Below are positions 57,049 through 64,000 of a stretch of 64,000 nt of DNA, one piece after another. Within the stretch, counting starts at the first letter, position 1. Every line of letters starts with the position of its first letter. Under the pieces are notes generated by a model. That model did not search any database. It saw only the letters and a program-made list of their open reading frames with translations, and was not told where the DNA came from. The stretch lies in assembly GCA_964429195.1 (NCBI GenBank), contig CAYSBC010000002.1, forward strand, positions 14,177 to 78,176, read 5' to 3'. This stretch comes from JBBAFM01 sp041655415 (GTDB lineage: Bacteria > Bacillota > Clostridia > Peptostreptococcales > JAAYPU01). A program made the translations under genes and the position numbers.

Positions 57049-58257
57049 TTTTATTGCTTCTTTTAATTTGACTGGATTACCATACATTAAGCTTCCTATT
57101 CGGTAAATCATAGCCCCCAAAATTCCAACGAGGATTGTAGATACCAACAAAAGGATAAGCGATAGAACAACTTCGATATTGGAAACACTGCCCATAGCTA
57201 TTCTCACAAACATGGCCATAAAAGAACTCACAGGAAGAAAAGAAGCAACCTTCAGTAAAAGGCTATCTGTCATTCTCATTCCAACCATGGAAACGAAAAA
57301 CACGACCATAAATAATAAAGTTATAGGTGTTGCACTGGAGCTGATATCCTCTGTCCTTGATACTAAAGCTCCCAGAGCTCCATAGATAAAGGAATAGAAA
57401 AGATAGCCGAGTATCCCAAATGCAGAAAATTTCAGTAGTACCTCTAAAGGTATATGAAATACAAAGTCAAGTTGATGATTCCAAGCTTCAGCGTTGAAGT
57501 GATAGGCTATCATGGCTGCTACTATAATGAGTCCAAATTGCAAAGCTCCAGCCAATGCCCCTCCTAAGACTTTCCCAAATATTAAATTACTGCTTTTTGT
57601 GCTGGTAATCAACACTTCCATTGTTCTGTTGTTTTTCTCACTGGCAACGGAGGTGGCTATAAGCTGGCCATAAAGTATAATCATAAAGTAGAGGCCAAAC
57701 ACTAAAATATAGGTATAAATATAATTGCCGGCGCTATCTTTCCCTAGTACTATGGTTTCTGACTCGATAGGTGGATCCATGACATCGACTACTTGATCAT
57801 AGTCTATACCCCTTTTTTCAAGCTCACTGATTCGGTAAGCTTCTGCCAAGGCATGGTCAAAAATAAAGGGATTATTATCTATCAATTGCTTATTTTTTAC
57901 GACATAAACATATTTCGTAGATTCCTCAAGGATAAAGCCGGCTTCAAATTCTCCCGAGTCAACCCTTTCCTCAAGCTCATCTTTGCTACTTGCTTCTATT
58001 AATTGGCCCAAGGAGAAATTTTCCTTTACATTCTCCATGTTCGTTATGCCTTGATTGATATAGCCATAGGTTTGTTGACTGCTTTTTAACTCTTTACTTT
58101 CATCTTTCCTAGAAGCATTAAAAAATTTATCCTGAAGGGTCGGTACAGAAAGTCCGATAGCTATAATCAGACAAATCAGGAGAGTGGAAACTACAAAGGA
58201 TTTTTTCTTTAAAAAACCCATGAGCTCAAATTGAAATACGGTCCATAAACCCTTCAT
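57025..58257 (-). CDS. ABC exporter permease, NatB-like (ABC-2 family)
   Basis: This 410-residue protein has one N-terminal membrane span (about residues 20-40), a long extracytoplasmic segment and five or six C-terminal spans (about 180-395), the ABC-2/NatB layout. ATSVASEKNNRTMEVLITSTKSSNLIFGKVLGG is the typical coupling segment. NatAB in Bacillus exports Na+; many relatives export other substrates, so the cargo is only tentative. Its gene overlaps the ATPase gene by 4 bp, so they form one transporter. Confidence 0.85.
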   Translation of the reverse strand: MKGLWTVFQFELMGFLKKKSFVVSTLLICLIIAIGLSVPTLQDKFFNASRKDESKELKSSQQTYGYINQGITNMENVKENFSLGQLIEASSKDELEERVDSGEFEAGFILEESTKYVYVVKNKQLIDNNPFIFDHALAEAYRISELEKRGIDYDQVVDVMDPPIESETIVLGKDSAGNYIYTYILVFGLYFMIILYGQLIATSVASEKNNRTMEVLITSTKSSNLIFGKVLGGALAGALQFGLIIVAAMIAYHFNAEAWNHQLDFVFHIPLEVLLKFSAFGILGYLFYSFIYGALGALVSRTEDISSSATPITLLFMVVFFVSMVGMRMTDSLLLKVASFLPVSSFMAMFVRIAMGSVSNIEVVLSLILLLVSTILVGILGAMIYRIGSLMYGNPVKLKEAIKLLLHDKA

Positions 58258-59171
58258 TCACTCTCACCCACTTTCGCAACAAAAATATCTTCAAGACTCG
58301 GTTTATAAAGAGAAAAATGTTCAATAACAACATCTTCTTCCATGAGGTCCTTAAGAAAATCATTTTGCGTTTTTTTACCGGTAAGCTCCAGGATTAAAAC
58401 ATCTTTTTTCTGAGCAACAACCCGGGCCATATGGCTTAGCTCTCTTTCTATAGTTGCTCTAAAATCCTCTAAGGATTGATTGGAAGCACTTACTGTTAAT
58501 CGATTCATACCATATTCATTTTGTTTATCTTTTAATTTCCCAGTTAATACGATATTGCCTTTATCGATTAAGGCAATACTATCACAAAACTCCTCTACAT
58601 AGTTCATTTGATGGCTTGAAAAGATAAGTAACTTCTTTTCGCGGATTATCTCTTGAAGGATTCCCTTTAAAATTTGTGAATTGACCGGATCTAAACCACT
58701 AAACGGCTCATCTAAGATAATAATATCTGGATTGGTTAGGAAAACCTCTGCTAATTGTACTTTTTGTTGATTCCCTTTGGATAAAGTCTCAAGCACTCTA
58801 TCCTGATACTGCTCTACATCCAATCTGTCTAACCAATACAATGCATTTTCCTTGCTGACTTTTTTCTTCAATCCTCTGAGCTGTCCCAAATAAATGAGCT
58901 GCTCCAATACCTTTTTCTTGGGATAGAGGCCTCTTTCCTCAGGTAGATAACCTACTCGATAATCCTTAGGATTAAATTCCTTCCCATCCAATAAAATCTG
59001 ACCCTTATTGGCTTTAAAGAGGTTCATAATAATCCTGATAATCGTCGTTTTCCCAGCACCATTTCTTCCCAATAGGCCTAAAGGCATACCACTTTCAACT
59101 GAAAAGGATATGCCCTCTAATACACTGTTTCCATAAAAACTTTTGTATAGCTCTTTTACCTCAAGTTTCAT
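58254..59171 (-). CDS. ABC exporter ATP-binding protein, NatA-like
   Basis: This 305-residue ATPase has Walker A LLGRNGAGKTT, signature LSKGNQQKVQLAE (a variant of LSGGQ, common in this exporter group), Walker B IIILDEPFSGLDP and the switch FSSHQM. A C-terminal DUF4162-type domain (about residues 215-305) is present, as in NatA-like proteins. It pairs with the permease encoded directly downstream. An ABC-2 exporter for Na+, antibiotics or lipids is possible. It lies 8 bp after the PNPOx-ferredoxin gene. Confidence 0.87.
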   Translation of the reverse strand: MKLEVKELYKSFYGNSVLEGISFSVESGMPLGLLGRNGAGKTTIIRIIMNLFKANKGQILLDGKEFNPKDYRVGYLPEERGLYPKKKVLEQLIYLGQLRGLKKKVSKENALYWLDRLDVEQYQDRVLETLSKGNQQKVQLAEVFLTNPDIIILDEPFSGLDPVNSQILKGILQEIIREKKLLIFSSHQMNYVEEFCDSIALIDKGNIVLTGKLKDKQNEYGMNRLTVSASNQSLEDFRATIERELSHMARVVAQKKDVLILELTGKKTQNDFLKDLMEEDVVIEHFSLYKPSLEDIFVAKVGESE

Positions 59172-59179
59172 AGAATCAC

Positions 59180-59860
59180 CTATTTCTTTTCTATTAATCG
59201 AACCTTTATGGCGTGTGCCTCACAAGCAGGGATACAATCACCGCATAGATCACATTTTTCAGGATCAATTTGAGGTTCTTCATTTTTTAGGTAAATGGCA
59301 TTATAGGTACAATGCCCCATACATTCCAAGCACGCAACACAGTCATTGGTAATCACTACCTCATAATGACTGTCTGATTGGCCATTCAGGCTGAATCGTT
59401 TGCGCAATAATTTATGACCTCTCTTTTTCATTTCAAAATCGAAATCATACAGCTCTCCTGTCCCACTTTTTATAACAAATGTCCGTGAAGTGGCATGTTG
59501 TTCCGAAAACAAAACGCCCAATTGGAACATATCATTTGTTTCTGCCTTTTCCTTTATTGTTTTGAGAGGTACTTCTTCAACAAGCCCGCTTAAGCGTACC
59601 GTATAGCCAGGCTCAAATACAGGTATTCCTTTGTCATTCTTTTGATATTGGGAATTCCCTTTTAATCCGCAAATAGAAACATAGGGTACTTCCTTTAATT
59701 GCTTATAAAAAGATTTTGGAACCATTGTCCTAAAATATAAACCTTCATCATCATAGGCATATAAATAAGCTATCCTTGTTTCAGGCTTTCCGTCCTTGAC
59801 GGTAGCAAAGGTTACACAGCCTATGTCATCAAATAGTTTAAATATTTCACTTATTTGCAT
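59180..59860 (-). CDS. Flavin (PNPOx-like) protein with C-terminal two-cluster ferredoxin domain
   Basis: The N-terminal ~145 residues form a split-barrel flavin-binding domain of the pyridoxamine-phosphate-oxidase superfamily (VTFATVKDGKPETRIAYLYAYDDEGLYFRT). From about residue 165 a 2x[4Fe-4S] ferredoxin follows: CVACLECMGHCTYNAI and CDLCGDCIPACEAHAI. Such fusions occur in anaerobes and are thought to move electrons between ferredoxin and flavin or substrate; the partner is unknown. It lies upstream of the natAB-like genes and may share their transcript. Confidence 0.85.
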   Translation of the reverse strand: MQISEIFKLFDDIGCVTFATVKDGKPETRIAYLYAYDDEGLYFRTMVPKSFYKQLKEVPYVSICGLKGNSQYQKNDKGIPVFEPGYTVRLSGLVEEVPLKTIKEKAETNDMFQLGVLFSEQHATSRTFVIKSGTGELYDFDFEMKKRGHKLLRKRFSLNGQSDSHYEVVITNDCVACLECMGHCTYNAIYLKNEEPQIDPEKCDLCGDCIPACEAHAIKVRLIEKK

Positions 59861-60005
59861 ATCTTCACCCTCTTTATTATTTTTAACATATCAATTGTAC
59901 CGTATTTTAAAACATATTGAAAGTTCTTTTCTTTTTCAGGTTTCAGGATTGTTCCTCATGAATAGAATAAATAAAGCATGAAAAAATTGAAAGGGTGAAT
60001 TTTAT

Positions 60006-60620
60006 ATGGCTATCGTACTCCCTGCAAAAATTATTCCGCAGAGTATCCTGAAGTCAAATTTGTATGTCTATTATCCAATGGTCAAAGTCCAAAACCCAAT
60101 GGCTGAATACATTATTAACAAAAAAATTCTTGATTTAACTCATAAGCTAATCAATATTCATGATTATTTTCAGAATCCATCAACAACAGAGGTTTGGATT
60201 CATTTTGAAATTAAGAATAATCAAAGAAATATTCTTAGTCTCAATCTCATCAGCTATGGTTATACACAACACGCAGCCCACGGAATGACTTATATCGAAT
60301 CCCTCACTTTGGATACACAGACCGGATATGAATATTCTTTAAGCGATTTATTTAAGAAAAACAGTGACTATGTCAAAGAGCTGTCTGACCAAATCAAACT
60401 TCAGATTAAGGAGCGGGATATCTTTTTACTTGAAGAATTCAATGAAATACGTCCCGATCAGGATTATTATATCGCCGATAAGGCCCTCGTCATCTATTTT
60501 CAATTGTACGAAATAACGCCTTATGCTTTTGGATTTCCTATGTTCCCGATTTCTGTCTATAGCCTACAGGATATCTATAAAGAAGATGGTGTCTTGGATA
60601 GGATGTCACAAGCCTATTAA
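60006..60620 (+). CDS. DUF3298/RsiV-like domain protein, apparently cytoplasmic
   Basis: This 204-residue protein has a DUF4163/DUF3298-type pattern: LYVYYPMVKVQNPMAEYIINKKI, then ILSLNLISYGYTQHAAHGMTYIESLTLDTQTGYEYSLSDLF and the C-terminal DQDYYIADKALVIYFQLYEITPYAFGFPMFPI. In Bacillus RsiV and relatives this domain lies outside the cell and can bind lysozyme. Here there is no signal peptide or membrane segment, which is unusual and suggests an intracellular or non-classically released protein. Function unknown. A terminator follows. Confidence 0.75.
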   Translation: MAIVLPAKIIPQSILKSNLYVYYPMVKVQNPMAEYIINKKILDLTHKLINIHDYFQNPSTTEVWIHFEIKNNQRNILSLNLISYGYTQHAAHGMTYIESLTLDTQTGYEYSLSDLFKKNSDYVKELSDQIKLQIKERDIFLLEEFNEIRPDQDYYIADKALVIYFQLYEITPYAFGFPMFPISVYSLQDIYKEDGVLDRMSQAY

Positions 60621-60656
60621 TGATTTCCTCCGATAGTCAAGGCAAATGATGTAGCT

Positions 60657-60697
60657 AAAGCCCTTCTTGAAAATTTAGGGCTTTTTTATTTTTGTAT
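60657..60697 (+). terminator. Terminator after the DUF3298 gene
   Basis: AAAGCCC (60658-60664) pairs with GGGCTTT, followed by TTTATTTTT. It lies about 38 bp after the stop. Confidence 0.8.
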
Positions 60698-60755
60698 TTT
60701 TAGTATACTATAAATACTGTAGAATGATTTTAAGTTAAAGGAAAGGGTCGGACAA

Positions 60756-61340
60756 ATGAACATAAAATTTTGCCCCATCCATGAAGAATCCAAGGATTTA
60801 GATAGAATAAAAAGGCTTTTCGTAACAGCATTTCCTGCTTATGAAAGAATACCTTTTAAATTAGCCATGGGCAAATCAAAAGAGAGTGACCTTATAGAAT
60901 TTCTCAGCATTTGGGATGATCAAACATGGATTGGCTTGCTGTACACGGCTACCAAAGACAGACTAACCTATATTTTTTATTTTGCTATTGACGAATCCTT
61001 GCGTTCTAAAGGCTATGGAGGGGAAGCTCTGTCGGAAATTATAAAAAAATATTCCGATCGTTGCATAATACTGAATATCGAAGAAACTGCAAATAATGCA
61101 CCTCATCATCAACGATTAAAACGAAAAAATTTTTATCTTAGAAATAATTTCAAAGATGTAAGGATTGTCATGTCATCCTATGGTCACAATTATGAAACAT
61201 TGGTTTATTGTCCCTCTATAGAAGAGACTGATTTTAACTCCTTAAAGGAAACATATAGTGAAATTCTTTCTACCTTTATTTCAGATTTTAAATTATCTTT
61301 TTCACATGGAGGTGTTTCAATTCAAACCACTAGATGTTAA
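60756..61340 (+). CDS. GNAT-family N-acetyltransferase
   Basis: This 194-residue GNAT protein has the acetyl-CoA loop in IDESLRSKGYGGEALSEII (R/KxxGxG) and the preceding strand LTYIFYFAID. The opening FCPIHEESKDLDRIKRLFVTAFPAYERIPF is typical of a clostridial subgroup of unknown substrate. An AAAGGAAAGGG box precedes ATG 60756. Its last 35 bp overlap the start of the metallo-hydrolase gene, so both probably belong to one transcript. Confidence 0.82.
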   Translation: MNIKFCPIHEESKDLDRIKRLFVTAFPAYERIPFKLAMGKSKESDLIEFLSIWDDQTWIGLLYTATKDRLTYIFYFAIDESLRSKGYGGEALSEIIKKYSDRCIILNIEETANNAPHHQRLKRKNFYLRNNFKDVRIVMSSYGHNYETLVYCPSIEETDFNSLKETYSEILSTFISDFKLSFSHGGVSIQTTRC

Positions 61341-62006
61341 CATCAAATATATTTTTCACAGCGGCTTTTCCGTAGAGATTGGATCTCGATTGTTTGTATT
61401 CGATTATTTTCGCGGCAATTTAGATTTGCCTTCGGATAAGGATATTGTTGTATTTTCTTCTCATAACCATCCGGATCACTTTACACCTCAAATTTTTAAT
61501 TGGGGAAAAAGTCAATCCAATATCCGCTATATTCTCAGCTCAGATATTGAAATGGATTTACCCCCTTCCATTAGTCAGGATCAGGTCTCCTTTATGTCTC
61601 CTTATGAAGATTTTCAAATCGACGACATCCATATTCAGACCTTTGGTTCTACGGACGCAGGAGTTTCTTTCTTAATCACATACAAAGGAATCACCATCTT
61701 TCATGCAGGTGACTTAAACTGGTGGTACTGGTGGGGAGAAACAGCCGAAGAAATAAAGCTGGCAGAAGAGCTCTTCAAGGCTGAAATAGACAAAATCAGA
61801 GGAAGGCAAATTGACATCGCCTTTTTCCCGGTAGACCCCAGACTGGAGCATAATTACCATTTGGGTGGCCAATATTTTATCCAAGAAATCGGTCCTAAGA
61901 TATTCATCCCTATGCATTTTGGTCATGATCTCACAGGCCTTCACCATTTTGCGGAAGACATGAGAAATGAGGGTACCCAAATTATCTTGCTTACGGAGCC
62001 GGGACA
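61306..62006 (+). CDS. MBL-fold metallo-hydrolase (UlaG-like), 3' end lost in the assembly gap
   Basis: This is a metallo-beta-lactamase-fold protein. The metal motif FSSHNHPDHFTPQ (HxHxDH variant, about residue 52), FHAGDLNWWYWWGE and IPMHFGHD are visible; the double-tryptophan segment is typical of this clostridial subgroup. The longest frame starts at 61258, but ATG 61306 (MEVFQFKPLDV) is more likely. About 233 residues are present before the 100-N gap; the true end is missing. The frame that continues through the N run into SSRNLQIKDMK is an artefact, because that sequence is part of the structured repeat. Confidence 0.82.
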
Positions 62007-62106
62007 NNNNNNNNNNNNNNNNNNNNNNNNNNNNNNNNNNNNNNNNNNNNNNNNNNNNNNNNNNNNNNNNNNNNNNNNNNNNNNNNNNNNNNNNNNNNNN
62101 NNNNNN
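62007..62106. other. Assembly gap of exactly 100 N
   Basis: This is a run of 100 unknown bases, a conventional scaffold placeholder, so the true length is not known. The right contig begins inside a copy of the structured repeat seen at 56019, which probably caused the break. Confidence 0.95.
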
Positions 62107-62132
62107 AGCAGTAGAAATCTACAAATCAAAGA
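62107..62132. repeat. Partial copy of the structured repeat at the right edge of the gap
   Basis: The first 26 bases after the N run match 56019-56044 (start AGCAGTAGAAATC, end AAATCAAAGA), then diverge. The rest of this copy presumably lies in the gap. Confidence 0.8.
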
Positions 62133-62152
62133 TATGAAATGAGTTGATAGAA

Positions 62153-63133
62153 ATGCTTTTTGCAGTAGACATGGGGGGTACCAAAACCACATGTGCCCTC
62201 TTTGATTACCATGATAATGGCTTTGTGATACGCTATACAAAGAAATATACCAGTAAGGATATTTCTTCCTTTGAAGAGTTGATAATGGATTTCCTTCAAA
62301 GCCAAGGATTATGGCAAAGCAATGAAATTGAGTCTGCCTGGTTTGGCATTGCCGGACCCTGCTCTAAAAATACATGCAGCTTATCCAATCTCAATTTGTC
62401 CATAGATATGAAATCCCTCAGAAAAGCTCTTGCTTTTGTACCTTATGTAGGTTGGGGCAATGATCTTGTCGCATTAGGTCACGGGATTGCCTATTTGCCT
62501 CAGGACTCTCTGTGCCTTCTTTCAGGAGGCACCTTTCAAAATGAAAATAATTCAATATCCAATAAAGCTATTTTAGCCCCCGGTACAGGTCTAGGAGAAT
62601 CTATCATCATGGATAGCCATGTTTACCCGACAGAAGGTGGTCACACGGATTTTGCACCGACCTCGGAAGAAGACCTGGGTTTATGGCTTTATTTGCATGA
62701 CAGCTACGGCCATGTGAGCTACGAACGCATTCTTTCCGGACCTGGGTTAGTGAATGTCTACCATTATTTAGCCGGTCAGGCAAAATACTCCCCATATGCT
62801 CATCTCTCGCCCAGTCCTGAGAAAATAAGTGAGGCAGCCCTCGCCAAAACATGTCCTCTCTCCATGAAAGCACTTGATACTTTTGTCCGCATACTCGGGG
62901 CTGAAGCCGGTAACCTGGCCTTAAAAAACCTGGCCCTCGGTGGTGTCTATCTGGGAGGCGGAATTCCTCCTAAGATTATAGAAAAGCTCATGGATGGAAC
63001 TTTTCAAAAAAGCTTCAGCGCCAAAGGCCGGTTTAGCAAAATCTTAGAAGGGATTCCTGTTTATTTGATTCTGGACGAAAATACTCCCCTCTTAGGCGGT
63101 GCTGCACTAGCGCTGAAACAATTAAAGCTTTGA
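62153..63133 (+). CDS. glk: Glucokinase (Glk family)
   Basis: This 326-residue sugar kinase of the ASKHA fold phosphorylates glucose with ATP. It shows MLFAVDMGGTKTTCALFDY (phosphate 1), WFGIAGPC, VGWGNDLVALGHGI (catalytic Asp), APGTGLGESII, EGGHTDFAPTSEEDLGLWLY and GHVSYERILSGPGLVNVY, which are the features of the proteobacterial-type Glk family, not of ROK kinases. Its C-terminus has GGVYLGGGIPPKII. TTG 62144 is also in frame, but ATG 62153 is preferred. No clear ribosome site is visible, partly because the upstream sequence comes from the repeat. Confidence 0.92.
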   Translation: MLFAVDMGGTKTTCALFDYHDNGFVIRYTKKYTSKDISSFEELIMDFLQSQGLWQSNEIESAWFGIAGPCSKNTCSLSNLNLSIDMKSLRKALAFVPYVGWGNDLVALGHGIAYLPQDSLCLLSGGTFQNENNSISNKAILAPGTGLGESIIMDSHVYPTEGGHTDFAPTSEEDLGLWLYLHDSYGHVSYERILSGPGLVNVYHYLAGQAKYSPYAHLSPSPEKISEAALAKTCPLSMKALDTFVRILGAEAGNLALKNLALGGVYLGGGIPPKIIEKLMDGTFQKSFSAKGRFSKILEGIPVYLILDENTPLLGGAALALKQLKL

Positions 63134-63151
63134 GCATTGAAGCAGATGCTT

Positions 63152-63192
63152 AAAAAAGATGCCCTCAGCTCATGGCCTAAGACATCTTTTTT
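63152..63192. terminator. Bidirectional terminator between glucokinase and the FMN reductase
   Basis: AAAAAAGATG (63152-63161) pairs with CATCTTTTTT (63183-63192) across a 21-base loop and serves both convergent genes. Confidence 0.8.
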
Positions 63193-63195
63193 TAA

Positions 63196-63774
63196 CTATT
63201 TTAAACTTTTTTCTTTCAGCCTCTTCTGAATATATTCAATAAAAGCCTTTGTCTGTTTTTCTAAAAATGGTTTGCTTGCTTGCAGACTTAATTGGCCATT
63301 GCTATCCACCTGTTGCATCGCATTCGGTATGGAAAGGCGTGGTACATTCATTACATCCATATCCAGGAAACTGATAAGTGTCACTAAATGGTCCTGCGAT
63401 TGCAAGGTTGCACCCATACCCGGAGATATACCGCTTATAGCAGCAGGTTTTCCGGCAAGTACTTGGGATTCCTCCTTGCTGATGGATCTTGATAACCAGT
63501 CAATGAGATTTTTTAGAACACCGGAAAAAAAGTGATTATACTCAGGCGTAAAAAACCAGATTCCGTCTGCAGATTTTACTTTCTCACGGACACGTTTGAC
63601 CGAATCAGGTGCCGGGAACTCAATATCTTCATTCATTAGAGGTACATCTTGGTATTCAAGTATTTCGAAATCAGCTTCCTCTCCAATGATTTCTTTTGCA
63701 GCTAAGGCCAATTGAAGATTAAAGGACTCTTTTCGAAGTGAACCCACTATGGCTAGTATTTTAACTTTTCTCAA
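63196..63774 (-). CDS. NADPH-dependent FMN reductase
   Basis: This 192-residue flavodoxin-fold oxidoreductase has the FMN phosphate loop ILAIVGSLRKESFN (about residues 5-18), the PEYNHFFSGVLKNLIDWLSR segment and GKPAAISGISPGMGATL. It is of the NAD(P)H quinone/chromate reductase type; the natural electron acceptor is unknown. The longest frame starts at 63831, but TTG 63774 (MRKVKILAIVG) is eight bases from GGAG and matches family starts. It follows the pirin gene by 22 bp; pirin plus quinone reductase is a frequent pairing. Confidence 0.88.
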   Translation of the reverse strand: MRKVKILAIVGSLRKESFNLQLALAAKEIIGEEADFEILEYQDVPLMNEDIEFPAPDSVKRVREKVKSADGIWFFTPEYNHFFSGVLKNLIDWLSRSISKEESQVLAGKPAAISGISPGMGATLQSQDHLVTLISFLDMDVMNVPRLSIPNAMQQVDSNGQLSLQASKPFLEKQTKAFIEYIQKRLKEKSLK

Positions 63775-63796
63775 TTCATTATCTCCTCTCTTTTTT

Positions 63797-64000
63797 TTAA
63801 TAAGAAATATCTTTTTGTAGGAATGTCCCACGTCTTAGGTCCTCGAAAGCTTTTTGTAATTCATCTTTTGTATTCATGACAATAGGGCCACCCCAAACAA
63901 TAGACTCATCTAACAGTGTCGAACTTATAAATAATACCTGCGCATTTTTATCTGCTGCTTTCATTTCAATGTAGTCTCCGTCAGTAAGTTTTACTGCTGT
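63797..64000 (-). CDS. Pirin-family protein, C-terminal 67 residues (runs off the right edge)
   Basis: On the minus strand the frame reads TAVKLTDGDYIEMKAADKNA, then QVLFISSTLLDESIVWGGPIVMNTKDELQKAFEDLRRGTF and ends in TAA. GGPIVMNT followed by an (E/D)L..A..D...G.F pattern is the pirin C-terminal signature. Pirins are bicupin metal proteins, some with quercetinase activity. The catalytic N-terminal cupin lies outside the window. It is probably in one operon with the FMN reductase downstream. Confidence 0.85.
   Translation of the reverse strand, partial: TAVKLTDGDYIEMKAADKNAQVLFISSTLLDESIVWGGPIVMNTKDELQKAFEDLRRGTFLQKDISY

Noticed and set aside
62007..62142. Continuation of the metallo-hydrolase frame across the N run to SSRNLQIKDMK
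   Set aside because: The gap length is arbitrary and the sequence after it belongs to the structured repeat, so the reading frame is meaningless.

Overview
The window is AT-rich, gene-dense DNA from an anaerobic, endospore-forming member of the Clostridia. The evidence is an uninterrupted sigK, a sigI/rsgI pair, a small spore-coat-like hydrophobic protein, an rnfCDGEAB operon, a two-gene SufBC-type Fe-S system, an [FeFe]-hydrogenase-like protein, pyruvate phosphate dikinase and many Fe-S or radical enzymes. I cannot assign a genus from sequence alone. No rRNA, tRNA, CRISPR array, prophage or transposase was seen.

Layout. 1-4.8 kb: the start of ppdK, an orphan glycine-betaine-type binding lipoprotein with related repeats on both sides, and sufC-sufB. 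5-13.7 kb: the cell-shape cluster DUF4321-maf-radC-mreB-mreC-mreD-mrdA-minD, transcribed leftwards and convergent with rodA; minC and minE are absent. 13.9-18.9 kb: rnfCDGEAB. 19-23.8 kb: sigK, a DUF4342/response regulator/histidine kinase operon and a two-P-loop ATPase. 23.9-31.4 kb: an accessory catabolic divergon. It has a 4-hydroxybutyryl-CoA-dehydratase-like enzyme and an SDR behind a near-perfect sigma-54 promoter, a divergent AcoR-like enhancer-binding protein, then a 2-hydroxyacyl-CoA-dehydratase-type subunit and a second such subunit fused to its ATP-dependent activator. 31.4-39.6 kb: radical SAM protein, argS, DUF523, mutS2, zapA, GNAT and fetAB. 39.6-43 kb: a redox/membrane module (CcdA, thioredoxin-like, split permease with ferredoxin tail, Crp/Fnr regulator). 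43-48.9 kb: two tiny genes, lapA, sigI-rsgI and a split NHEJ operon (Ku, ligase, polymerase). 48.9-55.9 kb: a flavin/Fe-S enoate-reductase-like enzyme, the AmmeMemoRadiSam pair, the hydrogenase-like protein and a zinc phospholipase C-like protein. 56-64 kb: pgeF, a natAB-like exporter, flavin/ferredoxin proteins, a metallo-hydrolase cut by a 100-N gap, glucokinase, an FMN reductase and a truncated pirin.

The most unusual parts are: (i) the 23.9-31.4 kb divergon, where both radical dehydration chemistries sit around one sigma-54 activator, with two tandem palindromes as a candidate enhancer; (ii) a roughly 300-bp repeat built of at least seven consecutive hairpins at 55981-56276, part of which recurs at the edge of the assembly gap at 62107, suggesting a dispersed structured element that broke the assembly; (iii) the orphan binding protein with related repeats on both sides; and (iv) minD without minC/minE.

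Start codons were adjusted from the longest frame where a Shine-Dalgarno sequence clearly favours an internal start (sufC, maf, rnfD, rnfC, the dehydratase, mutS2, fetB, the split permease, lapA, rsgI, sigI, ku, the NHEJ polymerase, the Memo/AMMECR1 fusion, the metallo-hydrolase, glucokinase and the FMN reductase). All functional calls rest on recognised motifs and family resemblance, not on database searches.
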